A stretch of 64,000 bases of DNA from Allomuricauda sp. GTDB taxonomy: Bacteria; Bacteroidota; Bacteroidia; Flavobacteriales; Flavobacteriaceae. Shown here one piece after another: positions 24,466-32,794 of this stretch. The stretch spans positions 1,423,549 to 1,487,548 of the forward strand of contig RHLF01000001.1 in assembly GCA_003712125.1 (NCBI GenBank). The letters run 5' to 3'. Made by a program: the position numbers and the translations under genes. The notes under the pieces are model-generated. The model worked only from the letters and a program-made list of their open reading frames with translations, searched no databases and was not told where the DNA came from. Numbering within the stretch: position 1 is the stretch's first letter; each line of letters opens with the position of its first letter.

Positions 24466-26280
24466 TTAAAATGCCTGTAAAAAAGCGGACAAATCATCCT
24501 CTGGGGCAAGATTGAGCTTTTTTCTGAGTCGATTTCGACTCATTTTTACCGAAGACGGATTGATATTTTGGAGTGTTGCGATCTGTTTTGTATTCAAATT
24601 GAGTTTGATAAAGGAGCACAGGCGTACATCCGTTTTGGTAAGGCCCTCGAACTTTTCATTCAAGCGTGCGTAGAACGAGCTGCTCAGTTCATCTACCTTT
24701 TGGTAAAAATTATCACTGTCTTTATTCACCCAAATCTTATTCTTGATTTCCTCTTCCAACAATTCCAGCTCTTTTTGGCGTTTGCGACCCGTGGCCGCTT
24801 TCAGCGAGTTCAATCGTTCCGCCAAAGATTCGGCCCACTCTTGGTTGTTTGAAATAGTAACGGCCATTGTGGTCAGGTCTTTCTTTTTAAACTCGATCTC
24901 GTTGTTCAAGAGTTTGTTCTCTACCTTCTTCAACTTCAGGTTTTGGCGGTATTTATAGTATAGGAAAATCAAAAAACCAATGGCTGCCAAACTGGCGATG
25001 AGCAAAATGTAAAACTTCGTATTCTGTTTGTTCAGCGTTCGTTCATAGGCCAATTGCTGTTCGGCCTCCTTTTTTTGATAATTGATGCTATCGGCCAGTT
25101 GTTTCTTCTCGAACTGATAGTTCATTTCGGCCCGGGTTATCTCTTGGGTTCGCTCTTTGTTGAAGAGGGTATCCCTTAATTGGGCGAACCGTTCGTGGTA
25201 GGCCAGTGATGCCCTATAGTTCCCTAAATTTTTATGCGCTTGGCTCAGGCAATAGCAGGCCTCCTTGAGCAAGATGGTATGCCCAGTGTCTTCGGAAAGT
25301 TCTTGTCCCCTGCGGCAATCATCACGGGCATTGGCCCATTGCCCCAATTGCATATAGGTGCGACCACGATACACCAGGGTTGAGGCCAGGCCATCTATAT
25401 CGTTGATCTCGGTTTTAAGGGTAACGGCCTGGTTATGCAATTCCAAGGCTTTGTTAAAGTCTTTCATTTTGGCGTATTCGGCACCCAGGTTCGACAAGCC
25501 CCGTGCTTCTGACATGGGATCATTCACTTCTTTGGCCAAGCGCACACTCTCGTTAAAGCTTGCGATGGCCAGCTCATGTTCCCGCAGTTCCGAATGAATA
25601 AGGCCAATATTGTTATGCACATAGGGCAGACTTTCTTTCAGCCCCATTTTTTCCTTGATGGCCAGGCTTCTTTGGTAGTATTCCAAGGAGGTCTTGAGGT
25701 TGCGCTGATCGTTGTGCACGTTGCCCAAATTGTTCAAGGCCCTTGAGATTGTGGGTTCGTCGTTGATCTTTTCGGCAATTTTTAGCGATTGTAAGATGTA
25801 TTCCTGCGCTTGGGGGTAGTTGCCCATCTCATAGAATACGGTACCGATATTGCCCAAGATAATGCCCACATCTTGTTCGTTGCCCAGCTCTTTCACCAGT
25901 TCATAGTTTTTCAAAAAGTAATCCTTGGCCGCTATAAATTGCCCTTGTTGGGCATGGGTGATACCAATCCACTTAATGGCCTGCGCCTCCCAGACCTTGT
26001 TTCCGGTGTTTTGGGCAAAGTGCAATACTTTGTTTCCGGTGGCACGGGAACTATCGGGACCGAAACGCATATTAAATTTCGCTAGTGCGATACCCGCCTC
26101 ATAACGCACCGAATCTGTTTCGGCCGTACTGTTGAATTTAAGCAGTAGGCTATCCTGGGTGTTCGATTGCCCTAGGGCCGTACTAAGCACACCAAAAACA
26201 AGCAAAAGAAGCGTTGCTGAAGTTTTCAATTGGCTGGGTTTACTTCTTAAAAATAAGGAATCTGTGGGTTTTGAAGGCAA
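24466..26280 (-). CDS. TPR membrane protein with C-terminal HTH
   Basis: About 604 residues: a signal or anchor (about 18-37), then roughly seven tetratricopeptide repeats (80-390; for example YFLKNYELVKELGNEQDVGIILGNIG and YYQRSLAIKEKMG), then a coiled segment, a single membrane helix (about 430-448), a second coiled coil (LKLKKVENKLLNNEIEFKKKDLTTMAV), and a C-terminal LuxR-like HTH (LTKTDVRLCSFIKLNLNTKQIATLQNINPSSVKMSRNR). This Bacteroidota-specific design senses something with the periplasmic TPRs and binds DNA from the membrane. TTG 26280 is the only workable start seen. It lies immediately upstream of mddA in the same direction and is a candidate activator of it. Confidence 0.8.
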   Translation of the reverse strand: MPSKPTDSLFLRSKPSQLKTSATLLLLVFGVLSTALGQSNTQDSLLLKFNSTAETDSVRYEAGIALAKFNMRFGPDSSRATGNKVLHFAQNTGNKVWEAQAIKWIGITHAQQGQFIAAKDYFLKNYELVKELGNEQDVGIILGNIGTVFYEMGNYPQAQEYILQSLKIAEKINDEPTISRALNNLGNVHNDQRNLKTSLEYYQRSLAIKEKMGLKESLPYVHNNIGLIHSELREHELAIASFNESVRLAKEVNDPMSEARGLSNLGAEYAKMKDFNKALELHNQAVTLKTEINDIDGLASTLVYRGRTYMQLGQWANARDDCRRGQELSEDTGHTILLKEACYCLSQAHKNLGNYRASLAYHERFAQLRDTLFNKERTQEITRAEMNYQFEKKQLADSINYQKKEAEQQLAYERTLNKQNTKFYILLIASLAAIGFLIFLYYKYRQNLKLKKVENKLLNNEIEFKKKDLTTMAVTISNNQEWAESLAERLNSLKAATGRKRQKELELLEEEIKNKIWVNKDSDNFYQKVDELSSSFYARLNEKFEGLTKTDVRLCSFIKLNLNTKQIATLQNINPSSVKMSRNRLRKKLNLAPEDDLSAFLQAF

Positions 26281-26307
26281 TAGGCTGGTGCAAACAGCAG
26301 CGCTTAT

Positions 26308-27444
26308 CTACTGATTGTCATTAAAATAGGATTGCCAAGTGGTATAAGAGAGGCGTTCTGCGCCATTTTCATCAAGGAGGCCCGTGTCACGCCACAACTG
26401 ACCCAAATCCCTTAATTCTGTAGGGAATGTTTCCCAAAGCGCATCATAATCACGGTGCGCCCACCATATCACAAACTCGTAATTTTGAACCTGTGCATTG
26501 CCCAGAAGGATTTCTAAAAAGCTGTTCTGTTGCCCGGGATCGCCAGCAATGGATACGTTGAGGTTGGGCACCACCAAATCTTCGGCAATATGACCGCTTT
26601 CGACAAAGGCAATAGGTTTGTTGGTATTGTTGTGCAGAAAATCCAAAGTTTCTTGAAAATCGGTCACTGCACTCTGATTTTTTAAAAAAGGATAATAGCT
26701 TATGGCCACAAAATCCATTTGATTGATGTGATCCAATATGACTTGGTTGTAGGCCTCTGCGTTGGGCAGGGTCGCTTGGTAGAGGTTGTGAAGCGAAATG
26801 GAAACCGAAATCTTAAGTTCGGGATAGGCGATTTTGGTGTCGGCAATAACTTGATCGATCAATAAGGTATAGCCTTGCCAAAGGCTGTTGTTTTGCAACC
26901 ACAGTTCGTTAACCTCGATCGCGATGGTGAGATAATCTGGAGCAAACTGATCCACCAAATAGGCTACATGCTTAGTATAAGCCATTGTAATATCGGAGTC
27001 GTTCAATCGGGTATAGGTAGGTAGGCTACCATCCAAATCGGTGGCCAAATTATCCCGATTGAGGTTCAATAAACCTACAGAAAGGGCAAAAGTGGTATTT
27101 GGTGGTTTTCGGCTGGCCTTGCCTTGAATCTCGTTAGTGAATTCGATGGGCAAGGGTAAATCATTGATCCAGGCGTTCCAAGGAATACTATTGTCCAAAT
27201 GTTCGACGTAGACATCCGCATTGTTTTGAATAAAACTGTAGGTAGCATTTACATCCTGTAACCTAGGGCCAAAACTCCAGGTCGTAAATCCCATGGCAAA
27301 ATTTCTAGTGGGTTGGACCATTGGTTGGGAATTATCGGAACTGGTACAACCAATTAAACTGCCACCTAGTAGCAACAAACTGAATATGAGCTGTTTTGAG
27401 GGTATGATACTTTTTATTAACCCTAACGTTGAAAGTGACCTCAA
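26308..27444 (-). CDS. Lipoprotein with clan GH-A-like TIM barrel
   Basis: About 378 residues from a TTG start, or fewer. The lipobox LIGC gives Cys33. The body looks like a clan GH-A glycosidase barrel: ISVSISLHNLYQ and FVAISYYPFLKN on strands, IAIEVNELWL with a candidate acid/base Glu180 after Asn179, and IAFVESGH with a candidate nucleophile Glu282. The overall style resembles GH53 endo-galactanases, but I cannot assign a family firmly. It would hydrolyse a beta-linked polysaccharide at the cell surface if catalytically intact. It precedes the TPR-HTH gene by 27 bases on the same strand. Confidence 0.65.
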   Translation of the reverse strand: MRSLSTLGLIKSIIPSKQLIFSLLLLGGSLIGCTSSDNSQPMVQPTRNFAMGFTTWSFGPRLQDVNATYSFIQNNADVYVEHLDNSIPWNAWINDLPLPIEFTNEIQGKASRKPPNTTFALSVGLLNLNRDNLATDLDGSLPTYTRLNDSDITMAYTKHVAYLVDQFAPDYLTIAIEVNELWLQNNSLWQGYTLLIDQVIADTKIAYPELKISVSISLHNLYQATLPNAEAYNQVILDHINQMDFVAISYYPFLKNQSAVTDFQETLDFLHNNTNKPIAFVESGHIAEDLVVPNLNVSIAGDPGQQNSFLEILLGNAQVQNYEFVIWWAHRDYDALWETFPTELRDLGQLWRDTGLLDENGAERLSYTTWQSYFNDNQ

Positions 27445-27478
27445 TATTGGATAAAGTTGCCCTGCTTACAAAAAGTTC

Positions 27479-27838
27479 TTATTCGGGTTGCATTTGGGTA
27501 TAGCCAACCCTGACCTTGACTTTTTCCTTGGCATTGGCATCGAGGTAGAGCTCTTGGTCTTTTAGCAGCTTGAACCGAAAGGAGTCACCCCCCAAAACAG
27601 TAAAGGTACTGATGACGGTACCTGCTTTTTGAACCCGTACCGAAACCTCCGTAGTGCCCATATTTTCGATTATGGCAAAGCAGTCTTGCCCCACATAGGG
27701 GTTGATCGTGCCATCTTGCCCGGCACCCTTGCCGGTCATCAGCATACTTTGGGAGGGCTCGAGTTCGAATTCGGTTTGGGCAACGCTCGTAAAGGGAAGT
27801 ACAAGGAGTAAAAGGAGGAGCAAACTTGCTTTTTTCAT
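27479..27838 (-). CDS. Small secreted protein, unknown
   Basis: 119 residues with a clear signal peptide (MKKASLLLLLLLVLPFTSVAQ). The mature part is a short beta-rich domain (ECFAIIENMGTTEVSVRVQKAGTVISTFTV-like, then GDSFRFKLLKDQELYLDANAKEKVKVRVGYTQ). No cysteines beyond one, no known motif. An upstream extension to 27919 exists but would bury the signal peptide. It follows the DUF2147 gene, so the two may be co-transcribed. Confidence 0.7.
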   Translation of the reverse strand: MKKASLLLLLLLVLPFTSVAQTEFELEPSQSMLMTGKGAGQDGTINPYVGQDCFAIIENMGTTEVSVRVQKAGTVISTFTVLGGDSFRFKLLKDQELYLDANAKEKVKVRVGYTQMQPE

Positions 27839-27900
27839 GGGTTCATTTTTATTAAAGATAGCTATTCGTTTCTCATAATCTTGCTTACGGCAGGGTTTAC

Positions 27901-28323
27901 TTAGCTTTTTTTTCGCCAATACTGGGTACGGCCCAAGAGTGAAATGCCGAGGTAGCCCCGTACCTTGAGTTTGCCGTCTGCCAAAAGCTCAAGATAGCAC
28001 TTATAGGTCTTGCCATTTTCGGGATCCATGATGGTACCGCCGTTGAATTCGTCACCATCTTTCTTGAGGTCTTCGATGATGACCAAGCCTGCAATGGGTT
28101 TGTTCTTTTTATCACCTTTGCACTGATCACAGCGGGCACTCGGGTCACTGATATAACTTTTGACAATCTTGGCAAAATACCGCCCTTGTGTCTCATAAAT
28201 TTCGATCAATGCCTTTTTCTCATTGGTGGCATCGTCATAGGTTTCCCACTCGCCGGTAATGGTTTGGGCCAAACCGATCAAAGGGAACAAGCACAGTAAA
28301 AAGAAAAGGGGCATTTTTTTCAT
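27901..28323 (-). CDS. DUF2147 family secreted protein
   Basis: 140 residues. The signal peptide ends GLAQ (about 20). DUF2147 landmarks are ITGEWETYDDATNEKKALIEIYE, Y(F)AKIVKSYI, two cysteines in CDQCKGDKKNKPIAGLVIIEDLKKDG, GGTIMDPENGKTYKCYLELLADGKLKVRGYLGISLLGRTQYWRK. The family is an exported lipocalin-like beta barrel of unknown ligand, common in Bacteroidota and Proteobacteria. It stands alone except for the small secreted-protein gene that follows. Confidence 0.9.
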   Translation of the reverse strand: MKKMPLFFLLCLFPLIGLAQTITGEWETYDDATNEKKALIEIYETQGRYFAKIVKSYISDPSARCDQCKGDKKNKPIAGLVIIEDLKKDGDEFNGGTIMDPENGKTYKCYLELLADGKLKVRGYLGISLLGRTQYWRKKS

Positions 28324-28446
28324 GATGGTGATTTTCTTTTAAAAATAGACAATCACGGACAGGACAGTCGTTTTCAGCGGCTTTTTTAAGAATACTTTGT
28401 CATAAACCTGTTGTTTTACAACAAGGCAGCGGTTGAAGGTGAAGTT

Positions 28447-29613
28447 TTATGCAAACCTGCGCAAGCTCAAAAAATCAAGATCAAAAGAGGAGCCACCGGT
28501 ACTGGCCATATCGGCCAAGACCTCTCCGATAACGCTGACAAACTTAAAGCCATGGCCGCTAAAGCCGGTGGCGATCACTACGTCATTGCCATACTCGGGC
28601 AGGTAATCGACTACAAAATGTTCGTCAGGGGTCTTGGTATACATGCATACCTTCATGCTGAGGGTACTTTGGTAACCCTCGGGTAGAAACTCGTTTAAAA
28701 ATTCGATCAGTGCTTTTTCATCCTCCACACGGGGGGTACGGTCTACGGTGTCTGGATCTGTGGTTTCGCCCCCAGGGTGGTGCAACCCCAGTTTGAGGCC
28801 CAGAGGACCCCCAAATTGCCCAGCAGGCACAATGGGGAAACCATAAAAGTCACGGCCGTTGTTGCGGATCAGCCAACAGGGAAAACGTTTCATGTCAAAG
28901 GCTTCCCAGTTTTTGGGTTGTACCCAGGCCAGGGGTTGGCGGGTTATGGTAAGTTTTTGGGCCAGTTGGGGGGCCACCTGGCGTGCCCAGGCCCCGGCCG
29001 TAATGATGAGCTTTTTGGCGATATAGGTGGTCGTTGCGGTGGTCACGCTCACCCCACCGGAATGATGCTCCCAACGCACTACTTTTTCTTTGGTTTTGAT
29101 GGTGGCCCCATGATAAAGGGCCTGTTGCACCAGTAATAAGATACAGCGTTCGGGGGTGAGTAGGCCCGCATCGGGTTCTTCGAGGCGTTCAAATCCGTTC
29201 GGCAGCTGAAACTGGGGGTACTTTTGAGTGCACTCTTGATCACTTAATTGATTGATGGGGATATCGTACTGGGTCGCAGATTGTTTCACCGTTTGTAGAA
29301 AGGGATTGTTGGCCGTACCAAAATAGACCATGCCTGTTTTAAAAAAGACCTGGCTACCGGTTTCTGCCTCTAAGGCGGCCCAATTTTCATAGGCCCGCTG
29401 TAATAGGGGCACATATACGGTGGCCTCTCCGTAGGCCTTTCTGATGATACGGCTTTGCCCGGCATGGGAGCCCAGTTCATGGGTGATGTCAAATTGTTCG
29501 AGGCCCAAGACGGAATGCCCCTGTTTGGCCAAATGATAACAGGCCGACGCCCCCATACTGCCTACCCCGATAACGATGGCATCGTAGTGGTTTTTTTTCG
29601 AGGAGTTGGCCAT
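28447..29613 (-). CDS. solA: SolA-type FAD-dependent amine oxidase (sarcosine/N-methyltryptophan oxidase)
   Basis: 388 residues. It opens with the FAD Rossmann motif IVIGVGSMGASACYHLA. The covalent-flavin motif of monomeric sarcosine oxidases, CMYTKTPDEHFVVD, carries the linking Cys at about residue 323. ATGFSGHGFKF near the C-terminus is the second FAD segment. The enzyme oxidises an N-methylated amino acid (sarcosine or N-methyltryptophan) with oxygen to formaldehyde, the amino acid and hydrogen peroxide; the exact substrate is undecided. ATG 29613 sits right before the Rossmann fold and is preferred over 29673, which overlaps the sigma-factor gene. Confidence 0.9.
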   Translation of the reverse strand: MANSSKKNHYDAIVIGVGSMGASACYHLAKQGHSVLGLEQFDITHELGSHAGQSRIIRKAYGEATVYVPLLQRAYENWAALEAETGSQVFFKTGMVYFGTANNPFLQTVKQSATQYDIPINQLSDQECTQKYPQFQLPNGFERLEEPDAGLLTPERCILLLVQQALYHGATIKTKEKVVRWEHHSGGVSVTTATTTYIAKKLIITAGAWARQVAPQLAQKLTITRQPLAWVQPKNWEAFDMKRFPCWLIRNNGRDFYGFPIVPAGQFGGPLGLKLGLHHPGGETTDPDTVDRTPRVEDEKALIEFLNEFLPEGYQSTLSMKVCMYTKTPDEHFVVDYLPEYGNDVVIATGFSGHGFKFVSVIGEVLADMASTGGSSFDLDFLSLRRFA

Positions 29614-29654
29614 AGGATACGATTGCGGTACCCATAAAAATAAGATTTTGGATT

Positions 29655-30179
29655 TTATTCGCAGTGCGCACAATCTGCCGCTCCCACTAACTTACCGCTC
29701 GTATTTAACTCGTAATTGCAACAACTTATAAATTGAGCTTTAAGCAGGTCTTTTGACTTGCGGATAATGGCCTTTACATTGGCAAGGCTTAACCCCAAAA
29801 TTTCAGCAGCTTCGTACTGCTTAGCTCCTTTTTCGTAAACCAGTTCGATAACTTTTTTGTTGGAGGTGGGCAACTGTTCGATAAAACGATCAAAGCAGCA
29901 GCAATTCTGAATCGAAACTTCTTCAGTTGGTTCGCTATACTCTGGTGCGCTTACGTATTTGGTATCTTTATCAAAGTAATTGACAAGTTCATTACGCGCT
30001 ATTTGAAATATCCAAGCCTTTACTTTTTGTTTGGCCCTAAGATTGGGCAAGTTTATATGAATTTTCACAAAAGAATTTTGGAGAATATCGTTGGCAGCTT
30101 CCCTATCCTTAACCCTTTTTAGGATAAAAAAGTAGAGTTTGTCTCCGTATTCCTGATATACCTCAAGCGTTCGCATCAT
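29655..30179 (-). CDS. sigZ: SigZ-like ECF RNA polymerase sigma factor
   Basis: 174 residues. Region 2 (KRVKDREAANDILQNSFVKI, KVKAWIFQIARNELVNYFDK) and region 4 (LPTSNKKVIELVYEKGAKQYEAAEILGLSLANVKAIIRKSKDLL) are both intact. The C-terminus carries cysteines: CCCF between regions, then FISCCNYEL and CAHCE at the end, the CC and late Cys pattern of SigZ-family sigmas. These may bind a metal or act as redox sensors. No anti-sigma gene sits next to it. A Cys-rich small peptide gene lies just upstream with a terminator hairpin between, so the sigma may be expressed by readthrough and respond to metal or thiol stress. Confidence 0.85.
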   Translation of the reverse strand: MMRTLEVYQEYGDKLYFFILKRVKDREAANDILQNSFVKIHINLPNLRAKQKVKAWIFQIARNELVNYFDKDTKYVSAPEYSEPTEEVSIQNCCCFDRFIEQLPTSNKKVIELVYEKGAKQYEAAEILGLSLANVKAIIRKSKDLLKAQFISCCNYELNTSGKLVGAADCAHCE

Positions 30180-30191
30180 ATAAAATTACAA

Positions 30192-30214
30192 AAAGGCCGA
30201 TTTGATCGGCCTTT
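30192..30214 (-). terminator. Hairpin between Cys-rich peptide and sigma gene
   Basis: Perfect 10-bp arms AAAGGCCGAT (30192-30201) and ATCGGCCTTT (30205-30214) around TTG. On the minus strand the stem is followed by TTTTT. It lies 7 bases behind the peptide stop and 12 bases before the sigma-gene start, so it can terminate or attenuate transcription into the sigma gene. Confidence 0.8.
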
Positions 30215-30220
30215 ATTAGG

Positions 30221-30340
30221 TTAACAAGAGTCAATGCAGTTATTGCATTCACATTTTTCGCAACCACATTCTGCTGTTTTGCAATTGTTGCATTTACAAT
30301 TGTTGCATTCGCAATTCGTACATACACAGGTATTCATCAT
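30221..30340 (-). CDS. Cysteine-rich 39-residue metallothionein-like peptide
   Basis: An ATG-to-TAA frame (30340 to 30221) encodes 39 residues with 13 cysteines at positions 5, 7, 10, 12, 15, 17, 20, 25, 27, 30, 32, 35 and 39. The spacing is a regular CxC-xx-C series, with NNC recurring, and there are no aromatic residues, no His and no signal peptide. Such a pattern is extremely unlikely by chance and looks like a metal-thiolate cluster protein. The first two codons are both ATG; either may start. It lies 63 bases below the SH3 gene and directly upstream of the SigZ-like sigma gene. I do not recognise a named family. Confidence 0.8.
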   Translation of the reverse strand: MMNTCVCTNCECNNCKCNNCKTAECGCEKCECNNCIDSC

Positions 30341-30403
30341 TTTTTTGTTTTCCGTTGATAGGTAGACTGGAAAATCGCAAAAAGGATACTCTTACATATG
30401 TTT

Positions 30404-31207
30404 TTATTGCTGTGCGAGGCCCAAGGTATCCGTGCTCAACACCACCAATTTGGTCTCGGTGCTCTTTTTCTGCCATTCGGCGACCTCGTCATAAAACTCG
30501 CCCACCTCTTTTTTATAGCGGATCTTGCCGGCTACCCCATGGGCGTCGTCAGGGAAAATAAATTCTTCCCAATGGTAATAGGCCCCGGCATCGGAAACCT
30601 GTGACAATCGGGCGACGGTATGCAGCTTACCCTCCTGTTGAAAGAGGTAAATACCCCCACCTTCACTACCACAGCCTTCGCTGACATAATCGACCAAGAG
30701 TACCCCATCTATATCGGGTAGGCCCTTGCGCCCCAGAGTGCTCAAATAAAATTGGGGGTTGCCCAATCGCAAGCTCTTTTCAGTAAAGGAGCCATCGGCT
30801 TGGGGGGTGCGGATCAATAAATGGTCTTGTTCGCCTACCTTGGCACGGCCAAAGAAATGCGATACCCCTCTGATGGTCTTTCGCTCGAGGGCCAACAAAC
30901 CGCCCAATACATACCCTTCGAGACCCTTATAATCTACCTTGTAATAATGGGAGTCGATGCCCTTGTACCGCCATGAGTTTTCATGCTTTTCAAGTACGAC
31001 CATATGGGCGCCAATGGGTAGGGTTTTGAGGACCTTGCCCTCAGGGGTCGGGGCTTCGCGCAATTGCACCTGGTGCCCGAACAGGTATACCAGTTCGCCC
31101 GTCTGGTAATCGCAGTCTTCGTAAACGCAGTGTAATTTGTCTTGGGCGTGGGTAAAGAAACAGATGGTCAGTATGGTAAGGCTTAGTAACATCTGTTTTG
31201 CTTTCAT
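30404..31207 (-). CDS. Exported SH3-domain protein
   Basis: 267 residues. The signal peptide ends THAQ (about 21). A bacterial SH3-like segment follows (about 45-115: VQLREAPTPEGKVLKTLPIGAHMVVLEKHENSWRYKG). The remaining 150 residues (VSHFFGRAKVGEQDHLLIRTPQ..., SEGCGSEGGGIYLF) form an unassigned beta-rich domain. Bacterial SH3 domains bind peptidoglycan or peptides, so an envelope-binding role is likely. Its stop lies 63 bases above the Cys-rich peptide gene, on the same strand. Confidence 0.75.
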   Translation of the reverse strand: MKAKQMLLSLTILTICFFTHAQDKLHCVYEDCDYQTGELVYLFGHQVQLREAPTPEGKVLKTLPIGAHMVVLEKHENSWRYKGIDSHYYKVDYKGLEGYVLGGLLALERKTIRGVSHFFGRAKVGEQDHLLIRTPQADGSFTEKSLRLGNPQFYLSTLGRKGLPDIDGVLLVDYVSEGCGSEGGGIYLFQQEGKLHTVARLSQVSDAGAYYHWEEFIFPDDAHGVAGKIRYKKEVGEFYDEVAEWQKKSTETKLVVLSTDTLGLAQQ

Positions 31208-31377
31208 CTTGAAATATTTAGAATAAGTAAATGAACGTTGACCTAGCTAATGGTCATTATGAACCGGGTTCTTTATAGCTACGCAGCTAGGGGGCGACAA
31301 GGCCTTTGGTATCGATGAACGGCACCTTTTTTTGGTTTAACTACGGTATTTATAAAATATTTAACAGCCTTTGGCTA

Positions 31378-32751
31378 TCAGCGCTTGCGGGGGGCGAGCT
31401 CCAAAAATAGGGAGGTGGGTGCCCAATATATGTCTTGGTTGCTGGTATAAAGCAGGTACTTTCCGTCATGGGTTACAAAAGGGCAGAGTTCATGGCCTTG
31501 GGTATTGATCGTGGCGCCCATATTTACTGAGGGTGACCAACTACCGTCTTCTTGTTTAAAACTGATATAGAGGTCGCCACGCCCCATACCTTCGGGTCGT
31601 TGGGCACAAAAGATCAGGTAGGCTTCATTGGGGTCTACAAAAACATCGGCCTCGTAATGTTCGGTATTGATGGCCTCGCTTAATTTGACAGGTTGTTGAT
31701 AGGTGCCGTTCACGAATTCGGAATAATAGATGTCGTGATGCGATTGGCCCTTATCGGTACTGAAAAAGAGGGTACCGCTGTTCGTGAACGAGATATAGTA
31801 CTCTTCCTTGTCTGAATTGATCATTGGCCCGGCATTGATGGGCATAGACCACCCATCATCTTGGCGCTCTACGTACCAAATATCGATATCCTTTGCAGCG
31901 CCCTGGCCATCCATTGCCTGATTCGAAATAAAGTAAAGCCGTTGCTCATCTTGTGACAGAAAGGGGTCGTTATAACCGTATTTCGGATGGGCCAAAATGG
32001 TTTTGGGAGCCGTCCATTCTCCTTGCACCAATTGTGAAAAACGAATCTCATTGCCGTGGCCGGTATCAACACCGTAGTAGAATTCATCGCCTGCTTTGTT
32101 GAACACCGAGCCAAACTCATATTCTTCGGTCGAGATGAAGTTGGGGGCAAATACCTTTCGGGCATCGGTAGGTGGCCTTTGCCCCATATAGGGTCCCTTG
32201 GCTGTAATCTGCCGCACCAATTGTGTATTTGCACCATTTGCCTTTAACCAGTTGGCGATCGAATCGTTCTGAAGGCGTAGGGCAATCTCCAACGGGGTGC
32301 TGCCCCGTTCGTTGGTGGCATTAACGGACAGCCCGCTTTCTTGCAGTTTTTGTACAAAATCGAGATCGTTGTTCAACACGGCCTTTTCATAAAGCATTCC
32401 AGCATCACGGCTTTTCCATGTAGCTGTTTCCAGCAGGCCGACCAGACGGTCATACAGGGCTTCTTGCTGAAAGCGCACGGCCATATAAAGGGGCGTTGCC
32501 CCATCTTCGTCACGAACATCGGTTTGGATGCCCTGGGCCACCAAATGCTCAAATATGGCGGGTTTTCCACAGGCTACGGCCCAATGCAAAAGCGAACGCC
32601 CACGATTATCCTGGGTGTTGATATTGGTATTTTGCAAAAGGCTGTCCAATCGCTCTTGATTCCCTTGACAGGCGGTGCGGTATATATTTTGGGTTTGGGC
32701 AGGCTGAACCAGTAAGAGAAACAGCAGTGCTGTAAGAGCGGTGATTTTCAT
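31378..32751 (-). CDS. Secreted ankyrin-repeat and WD40-like (PD40) protein
   Basis: 457 residues. After a signal peptide (to about 20, AQT) come four or five ankyrin repeats (about 35-175: DNRGRSLLHWAVACGKPAIFEHLVAQG, DEDGATPLYMAVRFQQEAL, NERGSTPLEIALRLQND). The C-terminal half (190-457) has PD40/TolB-type beta-propeller blades (DPFLSQDEQRLYFISNQAM, SGTLFFSTDKGQ, EAYLIFCAQRPEG, GKYLLYTSNQDIYW). An ankyrin-propeller fusion in the envelope suggests a protein-binding scaffold. It is transcribed alone; 170 bases separate it from the SH3 gene. Confidence 0.8.
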   Translation of the reverse strand: MKITALTALLFLLLVQPAQTQNIYRTACQGNQERLDSLLQNTNINTQDNRGRSLLHWAVACGKPAIFEHLVAQGIQTDVRDEDGATPLYMAVRFQQEALYDRLVGLLETATWKSRDAGMLYEKAVLNNDLDFVQKLQESGLSVNATNERGSTPLEIALRLQNDSIANWLKANGANTQLVRQITAKGPYMGQRPPTDARKVFAPNFISTEEYEFGSVFNKAGDEFYYGVDTGHGNEIRFSQLVQGEWTAPKTILAHPKYGYNDPFLSQDEQRLYFISNQAMDGQGAAKDIDIWYVERQDDGWSMPINAGPMINSDKEEYYISFTNSGTLFFSTDKGQSHHDIYYSEFVNGTYQQPVKLSEAINTEHYEADVFVDPNEAYLIFCAQRPEGMGRGDLYISFKQEDGSWSPSVNMGATINTQGHELCPFVTHDGKYLLYTSNQDIYWAPTSLFLELAPRKR

Positions 32752-32794
32752 TTACGATTTTTTGATGATGCGACCTAAAGGTAGCCATATTTGG

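Noticed and set aside
28406..28425. Weak hairpin CCTGTTGTTTTACAACAAGG below solA
   Set aside because: Imperfect stem and no clear T-run on the relevant strand; terminator status unsupported.
30294..30476. Minus-strand 60-residue ORF across the Cys-rich peptide start
   Set aside because: It overlaps the SH3 gene and the Cys-rich peptide gene in a different frame and has no family or composition support.
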